Shown here piece by piece: positions 24,741-36,880 of a DNA stretch of 62,892 bases. The stretch covers positions 252,901-315,792 of the forward strand of contig NW_019091377.1 in NCBI RefSeq assembly GCF_001949145.1, in the 5' to 3' direction. Position 1 is the first letter of the stretch. Each line of letters starts with the position of its first letter. Origin of the DNA: Acanthaster planci. Its lineage: Eukaryota > Echinodermata > Asteroidea > Valvatida > Acanthasteridae. Position numbers and translations under genes: made by a program. The notes beneath the pieces are model-generated. The model was not told where the DNA came from and did not search any database. It was given only the letters and a program-made list of their open reading frames with translations.

Positions 24741-25909
24741 TACATGTATAATACAAAGATGTGTGATGCATCGTACCAAAACTGAGCAAATAATGCTGAA
24801 CACAAATTGCCATTTCAAAGCAGCATGGAAGATATGCTGACAAAAAGTGACTCTGTGAATTGAGCAGAACTTACGTCTATTCACACACACCAGGTTCTTT
24901 TTACCATATGGAGCTAAATTTAACACACTAAAGGTCCCAACAAATGACATTCTTGAAAGTCCTTTGAATTATTAAATCTATTATAGACTAAAATCAATAG
25001 CCACTTCTCCCTAATAATACAGACAAAACAACCCCCCCCCCCGAATGGAACCTGGAAGCCTCCATATCCACTGTACAGTCACAGGAATCCAAGCTTCGTT
25101 TAATGGCAGACACCCAGGCGAGCGTTGAGAGTCCGTGCGTGATTCACTTTACCAATTTACCATGTATTTTAGAGCAGCGTGCAGGCCAAGCGCCTGCGGT
25201 TAGAGCCGACGAGCATGAAATTTACATGCCCATTGTGCCCACTCACAAAGTGCGATGCTCCTTTCCCCGGTCCCCTTGCCTGTCTCATGTCATCCATACC
25301 GTGACTACCAAGCAGAACCTCATCAAGCAGTCATTGCCTGTCTTGACAGCAGAGCCACAAAAAATTGATGATGCCCATCAATGTAAATGCTCAAGACAAT
25401 AAAGTGTGTAACCTTTCTGATAAAGACTAGCATTGACCACGTCAACAATAAAAATTAGTTCGATGTGGACCTTAATATAGTAAACAAATACAGGCCTGTA
25501 AACTAGATAGGTTTGCGGTAACACCCTGGGTACAGTTTTTGTATATGTCTTTTTGAATATGTGGGGTTCTGAAATGACCAGTTTTTTTTTTCAGAACCGG
25601 TAGTATACATGTAGCGCTCAACCATGTACACTTTCATTTTCACTTTACTCCCTTCCTGTGTGCTTGATGTTCGGAAGTGGAATAGGAAACCACATTGTTT
25701 AGACAAAATATGAGGAAAATCTGTAATATTTTAAAATCTCTCTAAATTGATTAAAGATTTGAGCATTCTCCATGAACCGATGCCCTACCCACTTTGCACT
25801 GTGTGATAAACATGTAGTCACAGCTTTTCAGAAACCTGCTGCCTGGTGTCCCGTTTGTTGTCTTTTTGGCTCTCATTTTTCATGAATATGATTGGTCTGT
25901 ATTTGCCAG

Positions 25910-26281
25910 AATCAACAGCAGGCTCAACGGGTACAGGCAAGGTGGTGGTAGACAAGACAGAAACCAGGGTCAAGACGGACCGCCAGGTAGTCCAACCCAA
26001 TGGAGAGACCACCCATGTGGAGCGAGAGAATGTAGAGACAGTGGAGAAGACCAAGCCGGCACCAGACCCCGCCAAAGATTCCCTGGAGGTCGTGCCTGCC
26101 AGTGACCCCATGGGATCCAATGCGGCCGACCCGCAACCCAAGGACCAGATTGCTGCAGCAGTACGAAGCAGTGATGACGACGCGGTGAAGATCGACAGCG
26201 ATCCTTCGGACATCAGCAAGGCCCAGAATGCACCCGTCACACACGACGGGGAGATCCTACTAGAAGATTGGCAGTTCATAC
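25910..26281 (+). CDS. NPDC1: NPDC1-like, coding exon 3 (acidic disordered ectodomain)
   Basis: The acceptor is TGCCAG ending at 25909 and the donor is GTAAGT at 26282. The 372-nt exon is phase 1 at both ends and codes residues 63-186. It is Thr/Val/Glu-rich at the start (KVVVDKTETRVKTD), then Pro/Asp-rich, then acidic (SSDDDAVKIDSDPSDI), and ends DGEILLEDWQFI just before the membrane helix. It has no cysteine and no predicted fold. This matches an extracellular linker or stalk and is of the kind found between the EID motif and the membrane in NPDC1. GC content and codon use are clearly higher than in the surrounding introns. The open frame on the opposite strand here is a shadow. A second AG at 25920 is less favoured because it disrupts phase. 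Confidence 0.85.
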
Positions 26282-29200
26282 GTAAGTCTGGTTCTTTTTG
26301 TCTTCCAAACCTGACTACATGAGGTCAGACAACTCCCCGAGTTTCCCTCTTACCTGATTGGCCTATTTCAGTTTTATGCATTGAGACTTTGTGTGTGCTA
26401 CTCTCGATACTTGCAAAGGCCAGAAAATAGTGCGTGCGCATTTATGATGGATCACATCACTCAAACTGGCAATGGTAACCCCTCTGCCATCTTGAAATAC
26501 CCGTGTTTATTCACAAAAGTGTGTTCCTTATCTGAATGAGAGTGTACTCTCGCTTACCCATGGGTTGCACTCACGTTTACATGCTTCAAGTAGCATTGAT
26601 GAATGCAGCTTAATATTCAGGCCGACTGGCCATTTTACAACTACATGTACCTTTATGGTCAAGAGATTAACTCCCTCCCACTCTCCCTGACTTTCCATTT
26701 CAAACTGAATTCTTAACAAAAAGCAACAACAAAATCGGACAAAAACCTGAATTTCCCTTCAAGGGAACTCAGTGTCACACCTTCGTGAGTTTAATAATTA
26801 AGACATTACACATTTTGCTTTCAGAGTGAAAAAAGGGGTCATTTTCATGAAATTTATCTCAACCTGAATTGCGGACAGCCGTACATTTTGTACAGGTCTT
26901 AAGTGTTTAATAACTAACTGTAATCTCCAATTCCCAACTTGTAATGCACATATGACTAATGATCAATAATGCATCGTTGTTTAGATTAAACATTAGCATC
27001 TCCGAGGATGGTTTCTTTCGTCGACCACACAGCAACTGTAATCCCCCCCGACCCTAATTACCATCTTCCGTTGTAGCTTACAACAACAGAGTAGGGTTTG
27101 AAATAAAAATGCGGCAGGACTGGAGTGGACATGAGGTGAATTTGACGTTAATTATTTCTTAGTCAATTCCTGGAGAGCTACATGTGGAAAGTACCTGGGG
27201 AGAATGCCTTGACATTTTCCGCTCATGGTGAAGGACACCTCAGAGTATCACCTTACACTGGACAGTTTTTTTCCCTTCAAATCACAGCTTGTGCCCTACA
27301 GGCTGCCTCCACAATCATTTTCAGACTTTCCACTCTCAAAAGGAAATGAGTATATACTCCAGAATTTTTGGCGTCAAACTAAGACAGGCCGATGTTTCTG
27401 AAGCATGAAGTGAAACTGCATTGAGCGGAAGGTTCTCAACTGAAAGAATTAAAACATTGATAAGAAAATAAAGCCCAAAAGCTACATAAAAATCTGGGAC
27501 AGTGCCAAAGTTTGAGAAAACCCATGGACTATATAAGTCTCTCCCCCCAACAAAACCAAAAAGCCAACAAAAGTGCAATAATATTGGATGTACATGTAGG
27601 ACAAATCTAGCTGATGATAGGACATAAAGATCAGCAAGGGGCCAGTTCAGGCGACGACCATCTGTCAACAACTAGTCAATTTTGCCTGGCAACCAGGGTT
27701 ACCAGGGAAAAATCACACAGTGGTAAACAAATTGTTGTCGTTCAAAGTTGCCCAAGGTTACAAAGTACATGAACATGCACAGTAAGAGCTTTAAGTTTGT
27801 GACTGGTTTCTGCCTCTTCCTCTCTGAGAATATGTACAGATGGACATGCTATTGAGGGATATGCAAACAGCCTATTTCACTAAGCTTCTTAGACTTGGCA
27901 TACACCCGATATGCAGACTATAATAAGAAACAGAAAAGAAAGCTGGCATCACCGCGAGATACCAAACGACACTGCCTGTGCCTCATAACACTAATTAGAA
28001 GACACATGATGCAAGGAAACCTTAGATCTTTACAGACGATCCAAGAATGCTAATATCCCCTTGCCAGTGAATTCCTGCATCACCCAAAGCGAGGCTCTAA
28101 TCCACTTAGCAACCTTATTACCAGCGAGAGTGGTTATGGCTCTGGGAATTGAAACAAGGACAATCGAATTAGTGCGTGGAGAAAGCTTGTGTGCAGCTTA
28201 CAATCCAGGGACCATTAGGTAGCGGTACTTGTACATAGGGTCTGCAGGGTTCATTGGGAGAGAGCACATACATGTACAGTGTACATGTACAGTGTATGGC
28301 GCACAGCCGTGGGAATATCGTCAGTTGGTTGATCCACTGGAGCAATTATTAATCTCCAGAGCAAATGAAAAATTGAGAGTTACCGTGTACACGTAGATCA
28401 TAAATTAACGTGTTGGTGAATGCACGGTCCAAATTGTAAATACATGTAGCCATGGCAACATGCAGGAGGTACATGTAATTACTGTGGAATCAGTTTTACA
28501 GTGTAATGCAATACTGACATGCACATACTGTAGGTGCACTGCTATTACTAATGACAGCTCTAACTCCGGAGGAATTGGAGACATTCCTTATTGTCCCTGG
28601 CAGCAGATGCTATACAAGTGGGGTGACCCGCCTCCCCATGTTATCTGTTATTTCAGTTGTTGATGTATAGGCCTTCATCAGGCTGCCTCAAATAGTAGAC
28701 AGACATGTACATGTACATAACATGTACATGTAGACAGCAATTCTCTGGGTTGGAATGACATAAAGAACTTTTGTGGTTACAGATATTCAGGTTTCCCTTT
28801 GCATTATTTGTTTTGTGCTGCCTCTCTCTCGCCACAATTTCTCAGGTAATCTTTTCTCTGGATTTGTTGATATTTGCTAAAGATCTGTCACAGCTGCCTT
28901 TGGCTCAAGAGAGGGCGCTGTACCGTCTTACAGTAGAGGCAAAATCTGAGTTTTTTCCAAGTCTCGGCTCCATCTCTGTCTTCAGCTTCTCTGTTACAAA
29001 TTTAGTCCTCTGACTTTATTGAGGCCCTGGGGCTCCGTGCAGATTTTTTGTAACAGAAGCTTCTAGTTGTCAGCAAAGTGTCCCAGGTTTGGAAAAAGGG
29101 CTCAGTTGCAGCCACTGATAGACCTACGTGTACTTTTCATGCATTGGTTTTGAGGAATCGCTAAGCCTGTTTGTGTCACATGGGTATAGATTTGGATCAG

Positions 29201-29545
29201 TGATCTCAAAGCTGGTAAGCGCCGTTCAGTGGGCGGATTCCAGTGTCAGTGAACCAACGTCAGATCACTGATTGTGCTCAAGATCTTTGTGTAACAAACA
29301 GGCCCAGTGCAAGGCAAAAACTCAGTTAAAAATGGTAAATATTATATGATACACTGGTTCCTATTCCTCCCTCTCCATTTGCTACTCTTTGAGAAGGGAA
29401 CCGGTGAAGACCTGGGAGTGCTTTTATTGTGACCAAACTTTAATGCTCAAACTAAACTTAAGTGCACAGAACCTGCTACAAAATCTTTGGTTATTTTGCT
29501 TGATTGCCCAAATTGTGAAACTTATTTCAATTTGTTCATTTGCAG
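26282..29545 (+). other. intron 3 of the NPDC1-like gene
   Basis: About 3.3 kb. It has fewer TACATG runs than introns 1 and 2; the main ones are at 28270-28295 and 28705-28730. A perfect X-box (GTAGCCATGGCAAC) lies at 28446-28459. Repeat-poor stretches at 26880-27100 and 27840-28200 contain no recognisable gene. No splice-bounded exon was found. Confidence 0.5.
28446..28459. promoter_or_regulatory. RFX-type X-box (GTAGCCATGGCAAC)
   Basis: Matches GTNRCC-N2-RGYAAC exactly, with the same AT centre as the X-boxes at 21632, 36717 and 36785. It is intronic, 1.1 kb before the transmembrane exon. Confidence 0.4.
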
Positions 29546-29612
29546 TAATCGTCTGTGGCTGTGTAGCTGTCGGTGTTCTTGGCATCGCTGTGGCCTTTTT
29601 ATGTTGGTACAA
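29546..29612 (+). CDS. NPDC1: NPDC1-like, coding exon 4 (transmembrane helix)
   Basis: The acceptor is TTTGCAG ending at 29545 and the donor GTAAGT starts at 29613. The 67-nt exon enters in phase 1 and leaves in phase 2. It codes residues 187-209, LIVCGCVAVGVLGIAVAFLC followed by WYK, an uninterrupted hydrophobic segment of about 20 residues and the only one in the protein apart from the signal peptide. The CWYK end and a following basic/polar stretch fit the start of the cytoplasmic tail in NPDC1, where the helix also ends in a Cys-Trp pair. The Gly/Val/Ala pattern resembles helices that associate in the membrane. Small residues and two cysteines near the cytoplasmic face could be acylated, which is inference. 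Confidence 0.9.
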
Positions 29613-30248
29613 GTAAGTACATTCAGTCTTTTTATCCTTAGAAAAAAATGTTCCTGACTATTCCATTTAAGGAGAGGTTGTTTAAAATTATGTATACTGT
29701 GTGACAGTTTTCACCAAAAATAGGAGAAGCTTCTGTTCGAAACTTTTTCCTGTCTGTCGCAATTGTCTCTGTTATTTTGTGATTGGTACATACTGTGCTT
29801 AGTGAATGTGATAGCGATCTGGTAGTGAGTTGTGGTGTGGTATGGTGTAGTTGAAGAGCCCCCTCTTGTGGCAACTCTTTTCTTGCAGGAATGTGGGATG
29901 TTTCCATTGAAAGGATGCTGTACTGCCCTCTGTTGGCAGCACGTGCTAGAACATGTATACGTGTACACTTGTATTGACGTGTACCCGGTGCGTCATTATG
30001 TTCAGCTTCCACATTATACAGTGTTGTGTACATTCACTGTGTCGTACATCTTCAAACAACCAGTTGAGGATACATGGATGTTGGGGAATTATTTCACGTA
30101 TAAAAAAGAAATCCAGGATTAATAGGAAGGCTTAGAGATTACTTTCTAAAGCAATTTTTTTTCTTTCTTTTTTTTGACATGGAGGTGTGTGCCTGTGTAA
30201 TATCTGCTAAAATACATGATCCGTACTAAATTTGCGAGGAGAGAGTAG

Positions 30249-30304
30249 GGTCATTCCATGAGGTTGGGGCAGAAATTACGACGGTGTCCTTGTTACATGG
30301 GTAG
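30249..30304. mobile_element. solo terminal repeat of the TIR MITE seen at 52517
   Basis: The words GGTCATTCCATGAGGTTGGGGC and ACGACGGTGTCCTTGTTACAT closely follow the left end of the element at 52517-52787 (GGTCATTCCGTGAAGTTCGGGC, GACGGCGTCCCTTGTTACAT). No matching right end follows, so this is a truncated or single-ended copy. Confidence 0.65.
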
Positions 30305-33300
30305 GCTAACTTTTTCCACCTGTCATGATCTGTAGAGTAGATCATTTACTCTGTAAAAATAACACACACCTCTGTATTCAGCCTAGCAAGATGTATAACA
30401 AGTCCCAAATGCTACCGCAAGCTCCCTTGTTTGTGATGTTTGGAATTTCAAGTGTGGAATTGTGGTCCTAGATTCCCAGTTCCACTGCAGAAATATAGAT
30501 ACATGTACGTGTCTTTACACCTCACCCTGAGGGTACAAAACACCATCAATAACTTAAAAGGTAAAATGCTAACTATATTTGGAAAGAACTCCATATATAC
30601 GGACAACACTTGATGCCCCTGTGCACAGGCCTACATGTATGAGATTTGTCTGAAAAAAGGGTGTTTTGGAAGTAAATGCTTGGGAATTTTCCCAGCTGAA
30701 TGTCACTTTTGAGGATGAGTTATCACATTCTGACGGCTATCATAACATTTGAAGGGAATATTAGTGTTGTCCGTACAATGTATATGGAACTCAATTCCCT
30801 AAATGTTACATTGGGTTACAAAAAGCCAGATAATGGCACACCACATTCTGATAATACCAGTACATTGCCTTACATGTACACTGTACATGTATGTAATCTT
30901 GACAATAGGAGATTCTATCTGTCAAGATGGTGCCATGCCGAGTTACATCTCTGATATCAATTCACTACCATATATTTACTGTTTCATTTGCGGTGTTAAA
31001 AGACAAGCAGTGGTTTGTTTGCCTCAGAGCATCGCACAAGACAGGATATTGCGAGGATGGCGGCGAGGGAGGGGGGGAGCAAACGAGATCACTCTCACCC
31101 GGAGACTACATGTAGGTCTCGGAGCTCCCAAGAGGAACTGTAATATCCTGGGATGGGGGTTAAACAAAGACATACTCATTACAGATGTCCAGCGGGCCTG
31201 GCTGGTGTCTTGTAGGATAGCACCTGCACGGATTGATGTGGGCTTAAAGGATCCATGCACGAAGATTTTTCTTAATGAGATGCACTTGTTTTGCAACTTA
31301 GCCGTCAGTCATTTCTGAGAAGGGGATGGTAGTTGGTACTTTGAAATAGATAAAAGATCGAAGCTGTTAGTGGCCTTTCAAAGACAAAGATACAGTACAT
31401 TTAGAAATAGATGCTTTTTATCAAAGAGAAATTAATTATTCACAAGTCTGGATGTCACCATGGGTACAGCACTGTAGTCTGGTAACTATGGATGCATACA
31501 TGTAAATGCAGTGTCCAGCTGATGTCAAACTGGTTCATTTTTACTGGTGTACTGTGAAAAATCTTTGAACACTGGTACCCTGTACACGTAGGTATTTGCC
31601 ACACATGTACCAATAGTGTGGTACATGTACATGATGAGGACAGTCTTTTAAATTTAAAACTCACAGGTGTGTGAAAATATTGCACCTGGATTTTTCTAGG
31701 CATGTGAAAATTCACACCAACTGCAGGAAGTGTGATCATGCTTGAAATACTCGTACAAGGGACTCAGGCACACAATTACCATATGTGCGCTTGTTGGGAA
31801 GTTTACAGGCTGGTGATTATGTACATGTTTGCCTGAAATCAGGACAGTGACAGCGTGCTTTTATCTTGTTTTGTTAAAACATCAAGGAGTCTGGTTTTTG
31901 TACTAAGGGCCCCGTATGTTGCCCATTGGCCAAACATACCGAGAGACGATACAACACTCTTCTATTTCTGTTCTATTTCTGTTCTCTGAAGCATCCTCCA
32001 GGCATCGTTCTTGGCATTGATAATACAGCCAGGAGAATGCAAAGGATAAACTGTTCTCCTGGTTGATCATTTTGACCCAGGATCTGTTAGGATGGAGCGG
32101 TGTCTGTAGGCGTTTTTCGAATTTATCACTCAGCAATCGATGCCGGAGAAGCATTTATTTCCAGAACTCAAAAGATGTCACCTGATCGTGCCATACTTAT
32201 ACTGTACATGTTAGAGATTTTTTTTTTTTTTTGGTTACTACACAGAGAGTTTAATACCTAACCTGGAGAAAATGGGGAATATTGTTTCAGTCAGGACAAA
32301 ATCAGAAACGAAGCCTATCATGCCTGCAGCATAAATCATGTTAGATGTGCGTGTTCCTGTAGACTGTCCTGTTTGTGCTTACCGTCATTCTAGCTGTGAG
32401 GGGTTTGAAGTCTTCATGATGAGAGCTGCGTGCATTAGTCTCAGGTGAAAACTGACAGTGCATCTGGCGGGAAGAAATTCTTTGTTTTCGGTGTACTGTT
32501 TGACTGCAGTGTACAAGCTTTGGACAGCTTTGTACAGTTTATGCTGTAGAATCCGGCCTGGACCGCGAGGTAATTGTGGGTCTTTCTTCCAGAGACTTTT
32601 CCTTGTTTATAGTCCTTATCTCATTCCCTTGGTTACAGACGATGTGAACAAGCACACTTACTGGAACGTTGTGCACTGAATCTTCTCCAACCTCCCTCCT
32701 CCAGTGGAAACTTGGAGACATTCTCATTGCAATATCTTCCCTTGGTGAATCTTGATGCTTATTGAGTGTCCGTGGATCATGCCAGCAACAAAGCATGCAA
32801 AACAGTGAGGTCAATATCCTCACTCAAAGACTGGTTCCTCCGTCTTCCCTCTGGAGTGCATGACTTGCATGCAGTAGAGAGATTGGGTACTACGATGATG
32901 ATGTTTGGTGCTGCTCTTATCCAAGAACATCACATGCTGCAAATTACCTCTTGCTTTTGTCTTGCCTCCTTCCATGTACTCTCCCCTATTTCTCAGCTGG
33001 TACCATATCGTTCTATCCCTAGACAACATCTGCCCCATCAGGATGATTCTCCAACTTGATTCGCCAAGGCCAAATACCTATATCTCCAGATCTGTACATT
33101 CCAGAGTACTCACAAACTCCTAACATTTTTCCCAGGGCATCTTCAGTTTCCCCACTTTGATTAGCACCCGTCCATCGTACTCTGCCTTGATCCGGCCTGA
33201 GCATCTTATAACACGCTCGAGGCAAGCCTTTCTCTTGAGAACAAACTCGGACAGATTAACTTTCACTGCCAAGAGATGCTAGCGAGAGAACACCTCTGCA

Positions 33301-36300
33301 TAAATTTCCTCAACTGGAGTGAGACACGTTGAAAAGTGGCTAATTTGTGTTTCCACTGTACACATACAAGTCAGGCAAGAATGTAAGATGTAATTAGGTG
33401 ACACCCCCCCAAAAAAAACCTTAACTTGGTAAACATTATTACACCTTCTAATGGAAGTTTTGGAATTGCAAACTGTCATTTCAGTCTCCCAAGATGCAAA
33501 TATTTCAAATTCGTCTTGGACCTTACCACCTGTTCATAATTCCCTTCAGAGCATGCTCCTTAACTGTAGCAGAATTTCCCCTGTCCCTATGAGCCGCATC
33601 ACCCACTCTTGTGACAGATTTATAGGTCTTGAGCACTCAAAGTTTGACGTCATCCCTGAGAAAGAGGCAGACAGAGCGCCAGGAGAGGGGATGTAAATAA
33701 TGAACCTCATCATCCCCAAATAAAAGATAGCTGTTCTGACTCATCTTGCCGCCACATATTTGATTAATTTCTGGTCTAGCCTGTTTCTCATCTGATAGCT
33801 CTGATCATTAATCTTCCATCTTTACTCTCACAGAAAGTGGTTCCCTTCAGTTTTCATGTCAGACGTCCTCCAGATGCAGCTTCTTAAGAGCATGCTGTTG
33901 AACCTGGCCCAGGAATAGTGCATCCTGTGTCCATAAGCAAGATAATCTACTGACAGTTTTCTTTCTCTGCAGCTGCTGGCACTAGATGATGGATGTCTTT
34001 TTCATTGTGGCTCAGTGGAGCTTTAAGATTTTTAAGATGCTTAAATGCCATTGAAGGTGTGCGTGTTTGCAAAGTCTGTTGGAAAGAACGTTGCTTGTTA
34101 GTCATACTGAATGCAATGATCAAGCGGTTTTGAACAAAATTTTCCCACTGAGCTTAAACTGTACAATTTTTGCTAATTCCGTCATTTGGGTGCTTAGCCT
34201 GAGCTTTTTCCTCACTACATCCAGGAGAGTTAGTGAATTCACCCCTGCTGTGGTTTTTGTCTTGCTAGACAAAACAGCTCTGTACGTACCGTAGGTTGCC
34301 GCAAATTTGATCAAGTTTCCCTTGACGGGCTGCTGGCAAAATGTCAAACGTGCAAGTGTTGTTTGTTTTCAGGGGGACAAATATGAATTCACACAAATGG
34401 GCTTTGTTAATGAATGCCGTCCATGAACCACAGAATATGTTTTATTCACAGTGATGTGCATGCATGTATGTATTGACATCAAAGCAAGCCCACGCCCTGC
34501 ATATGAAATGCCTCCAAGCAGCACCATATTGTGTTTTACAAAATCGAATATCTTTAATATCATTTTTCAGTCCCTGACATACGTGTAGGGAGGCATTCAT
34601 TATTTGAATATGGATTCAAATGTCTTGCATTAACTTTGCAAAATTCTCATTAAGCCTTTTTTAAGTCATGTACAAGGATCAGTGGATTGCAAAAAAGTAA
34701 ACTGCATATTCATTTAGAAAATAGTTGCATGTACATGTACGAGAGGTTGGAATAAATTAAGAAAACAGGAAATGTATAGGACGGTCTCTAAACCTACAGG
34801 GAATGCAAACAGTCTGACGCACCGGGTACTGAGTACCGCTGCCACAGTGTAATTAAATGCATTTCCTTGAAATCGTTAAGTGAAGAAGTTGATCCAATAT
34901 TTATAGCTAGATTTGATTGTCATCCAGGGAGCACTTCATCACTCACAAACTGTGGACACCTTTCCGGGGGCCTGAAGGACAAAGAAAGACTTACAGAAAA
35001 AAAATTCACCCTCCCCTAAACCAACCTTTTTCTCCTTGAAACCCCCCCCCTCAAAAAAATCCCTATATCATTGATGAGTCTCTTGTCTTAATTAAATAGC
35101 GGTTCATGTATGAGTAAGGAGGTATAGAGTGATGAGTTTGAGTCTACATTGATAAACAGAAGCTCATATTACATGTACCAGAACCAGTATTTTTGATGGC
35201 TCAGCTACATGTCATAGTGCATGTAGTTTATCAAGCCATTATTCTTTACACATTAAAGCATTGTAACAATTAATAGAACTGAAAGTGTACTTCAGGTAAG
35301 AAAAGACACCTTAAAGGGTGTTCACTTTTGCTTTCATATATCACTGCATTTTGATTTTTGTCTTGGAAGACTGCTCTCTGTAAAAATCTGCAACCCAACC
35401 ATGAAAATAAAATCAGATTTAGAAATGCAGGAGATTCAGAGAAGAGATAAAACATAATGCACTTGCCTGACACCGTTCTTAGAAGAAAGGAATTAAATCA
35501 GTGGAAAGACATCATAGCCCAGGGTCCAAGGCCGTCCAGTAAGTCCTAATTGATTTTTAATGGAATGGGCTCATCCAAGCAGAGCAAGTGGTGCTACATT
35601 AATCCCACCGCTGCCACCGATTCAATGGCATTCACATTTGTGGCACCACACTTAAATGTATGGTGCTTGTACCATACTACAGGGAGTCATTCTCCATTCA
35701 AACAGTGTCCCGTTAACCTCATTTCTCCCCTTTCATTTGTTTGATGGGATCCCAGAATTGCCAGCATTTCTGTGGATTGTTCGAGTCTGGTTTTAGGTTT
35801 CATCCTTTTTTTTTTCAGTTTGAAGCGCATCCAGTCATTCCCCTTCAGTTGCAGCAGACCAGTAGTCGAATAGTGGAGTCACATTGCAGCCTTGATTATG
35901 TTGAGGCATTTGAATGAAAAGCTCCTTTGTAAAACAGAACCACATAAAAGTTGCCATGTGAGGCACTCTGAAAAAAAGTTAATGGTCATGAAATTCTCCT
36001 CTGTTTTTAAATTTTATTGTTAAGCTGTTTGGATATTGTTTCAACTAAAATGATCCACTGTCCTCAGACTAAGACTTCATACATGAATTTGGAGATACAT
36101 TTAATGTTAATATGCCATACATGTATGCAGTTACGCATATGCTCACACCGGTATGTACATCTACCTTAAATTTTGTTCCAAAAATACACACCATGCTTGC
36201 TCCATAAGATATATGGGAAGCATGTGTACAGATGGACCGACCAATTCACATGAAATCACATTCAGAGAATACAGGTACGGTATCATGTCCAAGTAACATG

Positions 36301-36699
36301 CCTTGGTGGTTCTTGTTCGCCTTGCCCATTAAGCAGACACCTTTTGCTCTTGTATTTCTTGTCCACAGTAATAGTATTACCCATGGGATTTTCGCAAACC
36401 AGATCGGGAGAAATTTGTTTTTCAGCTCAAATTAAAGGGGGACTCTTATTGGAAAGACAGAATTTTTTTATCCGTAATTTTAGTCAAATGCACCGTATAG
36501 AGTAAATCATTGTTGGCTGTGTGCGGATCTGTATTTCGTGGAAATACCTGCTAATTAGTCAAACTTAATAAATTGACGACAAGATGCAGCTGCTCGTGGT
36601 CTATTTTATTGTTCCTGCCACAAGATTATCCAATCACTTATGGCCTTTGTTTTTCTTTCAGCCCTGTGTTACGCCAGACTTGCATTGATTTGGTTTCAG

Positions 36700-36880
36700 T
36701 CACTAGCCTACGGTGGGTTGCCATGGCAACTCTTCATGTATGTGTTTGTGCAAACATTCAGAGAGTGTTGGCTGGCTAGCCTAGGTTGCCATGGCAACTT
36801 GGTTTTTCCAAATACCCTTTTAGTTCCTTTGTTTGTGCAAACAATCAGAAAGTGTTGGCTGGTTTGCACCCATTTTGTTT
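36700..36880 (+). promoter_or_regulatory. diverged tandem duplication carrying two perfect X-boxes
   Basis: GTTGCCATGGCAAC occurs at 36717-36730 and again at 36785-36798. Each is followed by a related block (TTTGTGCAAACATTCAGAGA and TTTGTGCAAACAATCAGAAA, both followed by GTGTTGGCTGG). The X-box spacing is 68 bp and the spacing of the second block about 91 bp, so the duplication has since gained sequence. A near match (GTTGCCATGGCAAA) lies at 37434-37447. The X-box is the binding site of RFX factors. The position, 3 kb before the alternative first exon, suits an enhancer, but function is inferred. Confidence 0.5.

Larger units (their letters stand above)
18675..25909 (+). other. intron 2 of the NPDC1-like gene
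   Basis: About 7.2 kb. It contains two copies of one MITE family (19934-20147 and 24515-24740), many TACATG runs (notably 23994-24072), a T20 tract at 22502-22521 and a perfect RFX-type X-box at 21632-21645. No exon with in-frame splice sites or family similarity was seen. GC-richer blocks near 21560-21720 and 22550-22660 could be regulatory. Confidence 0.5.

Noticed and set aside
25818-26279. 153-codon open frame on the minus strand
   Set aside because: Shadow of coding exon 3 of the NPDC1-like gene on the opposite strand.
30803-31318. 171-codon open frame on the + strand, the longest in the window
   Set aside because: It runs through TACATG repeat sequence at its start, has no family resemblance and lies inside intron 4; chance opening is the simpler reading.
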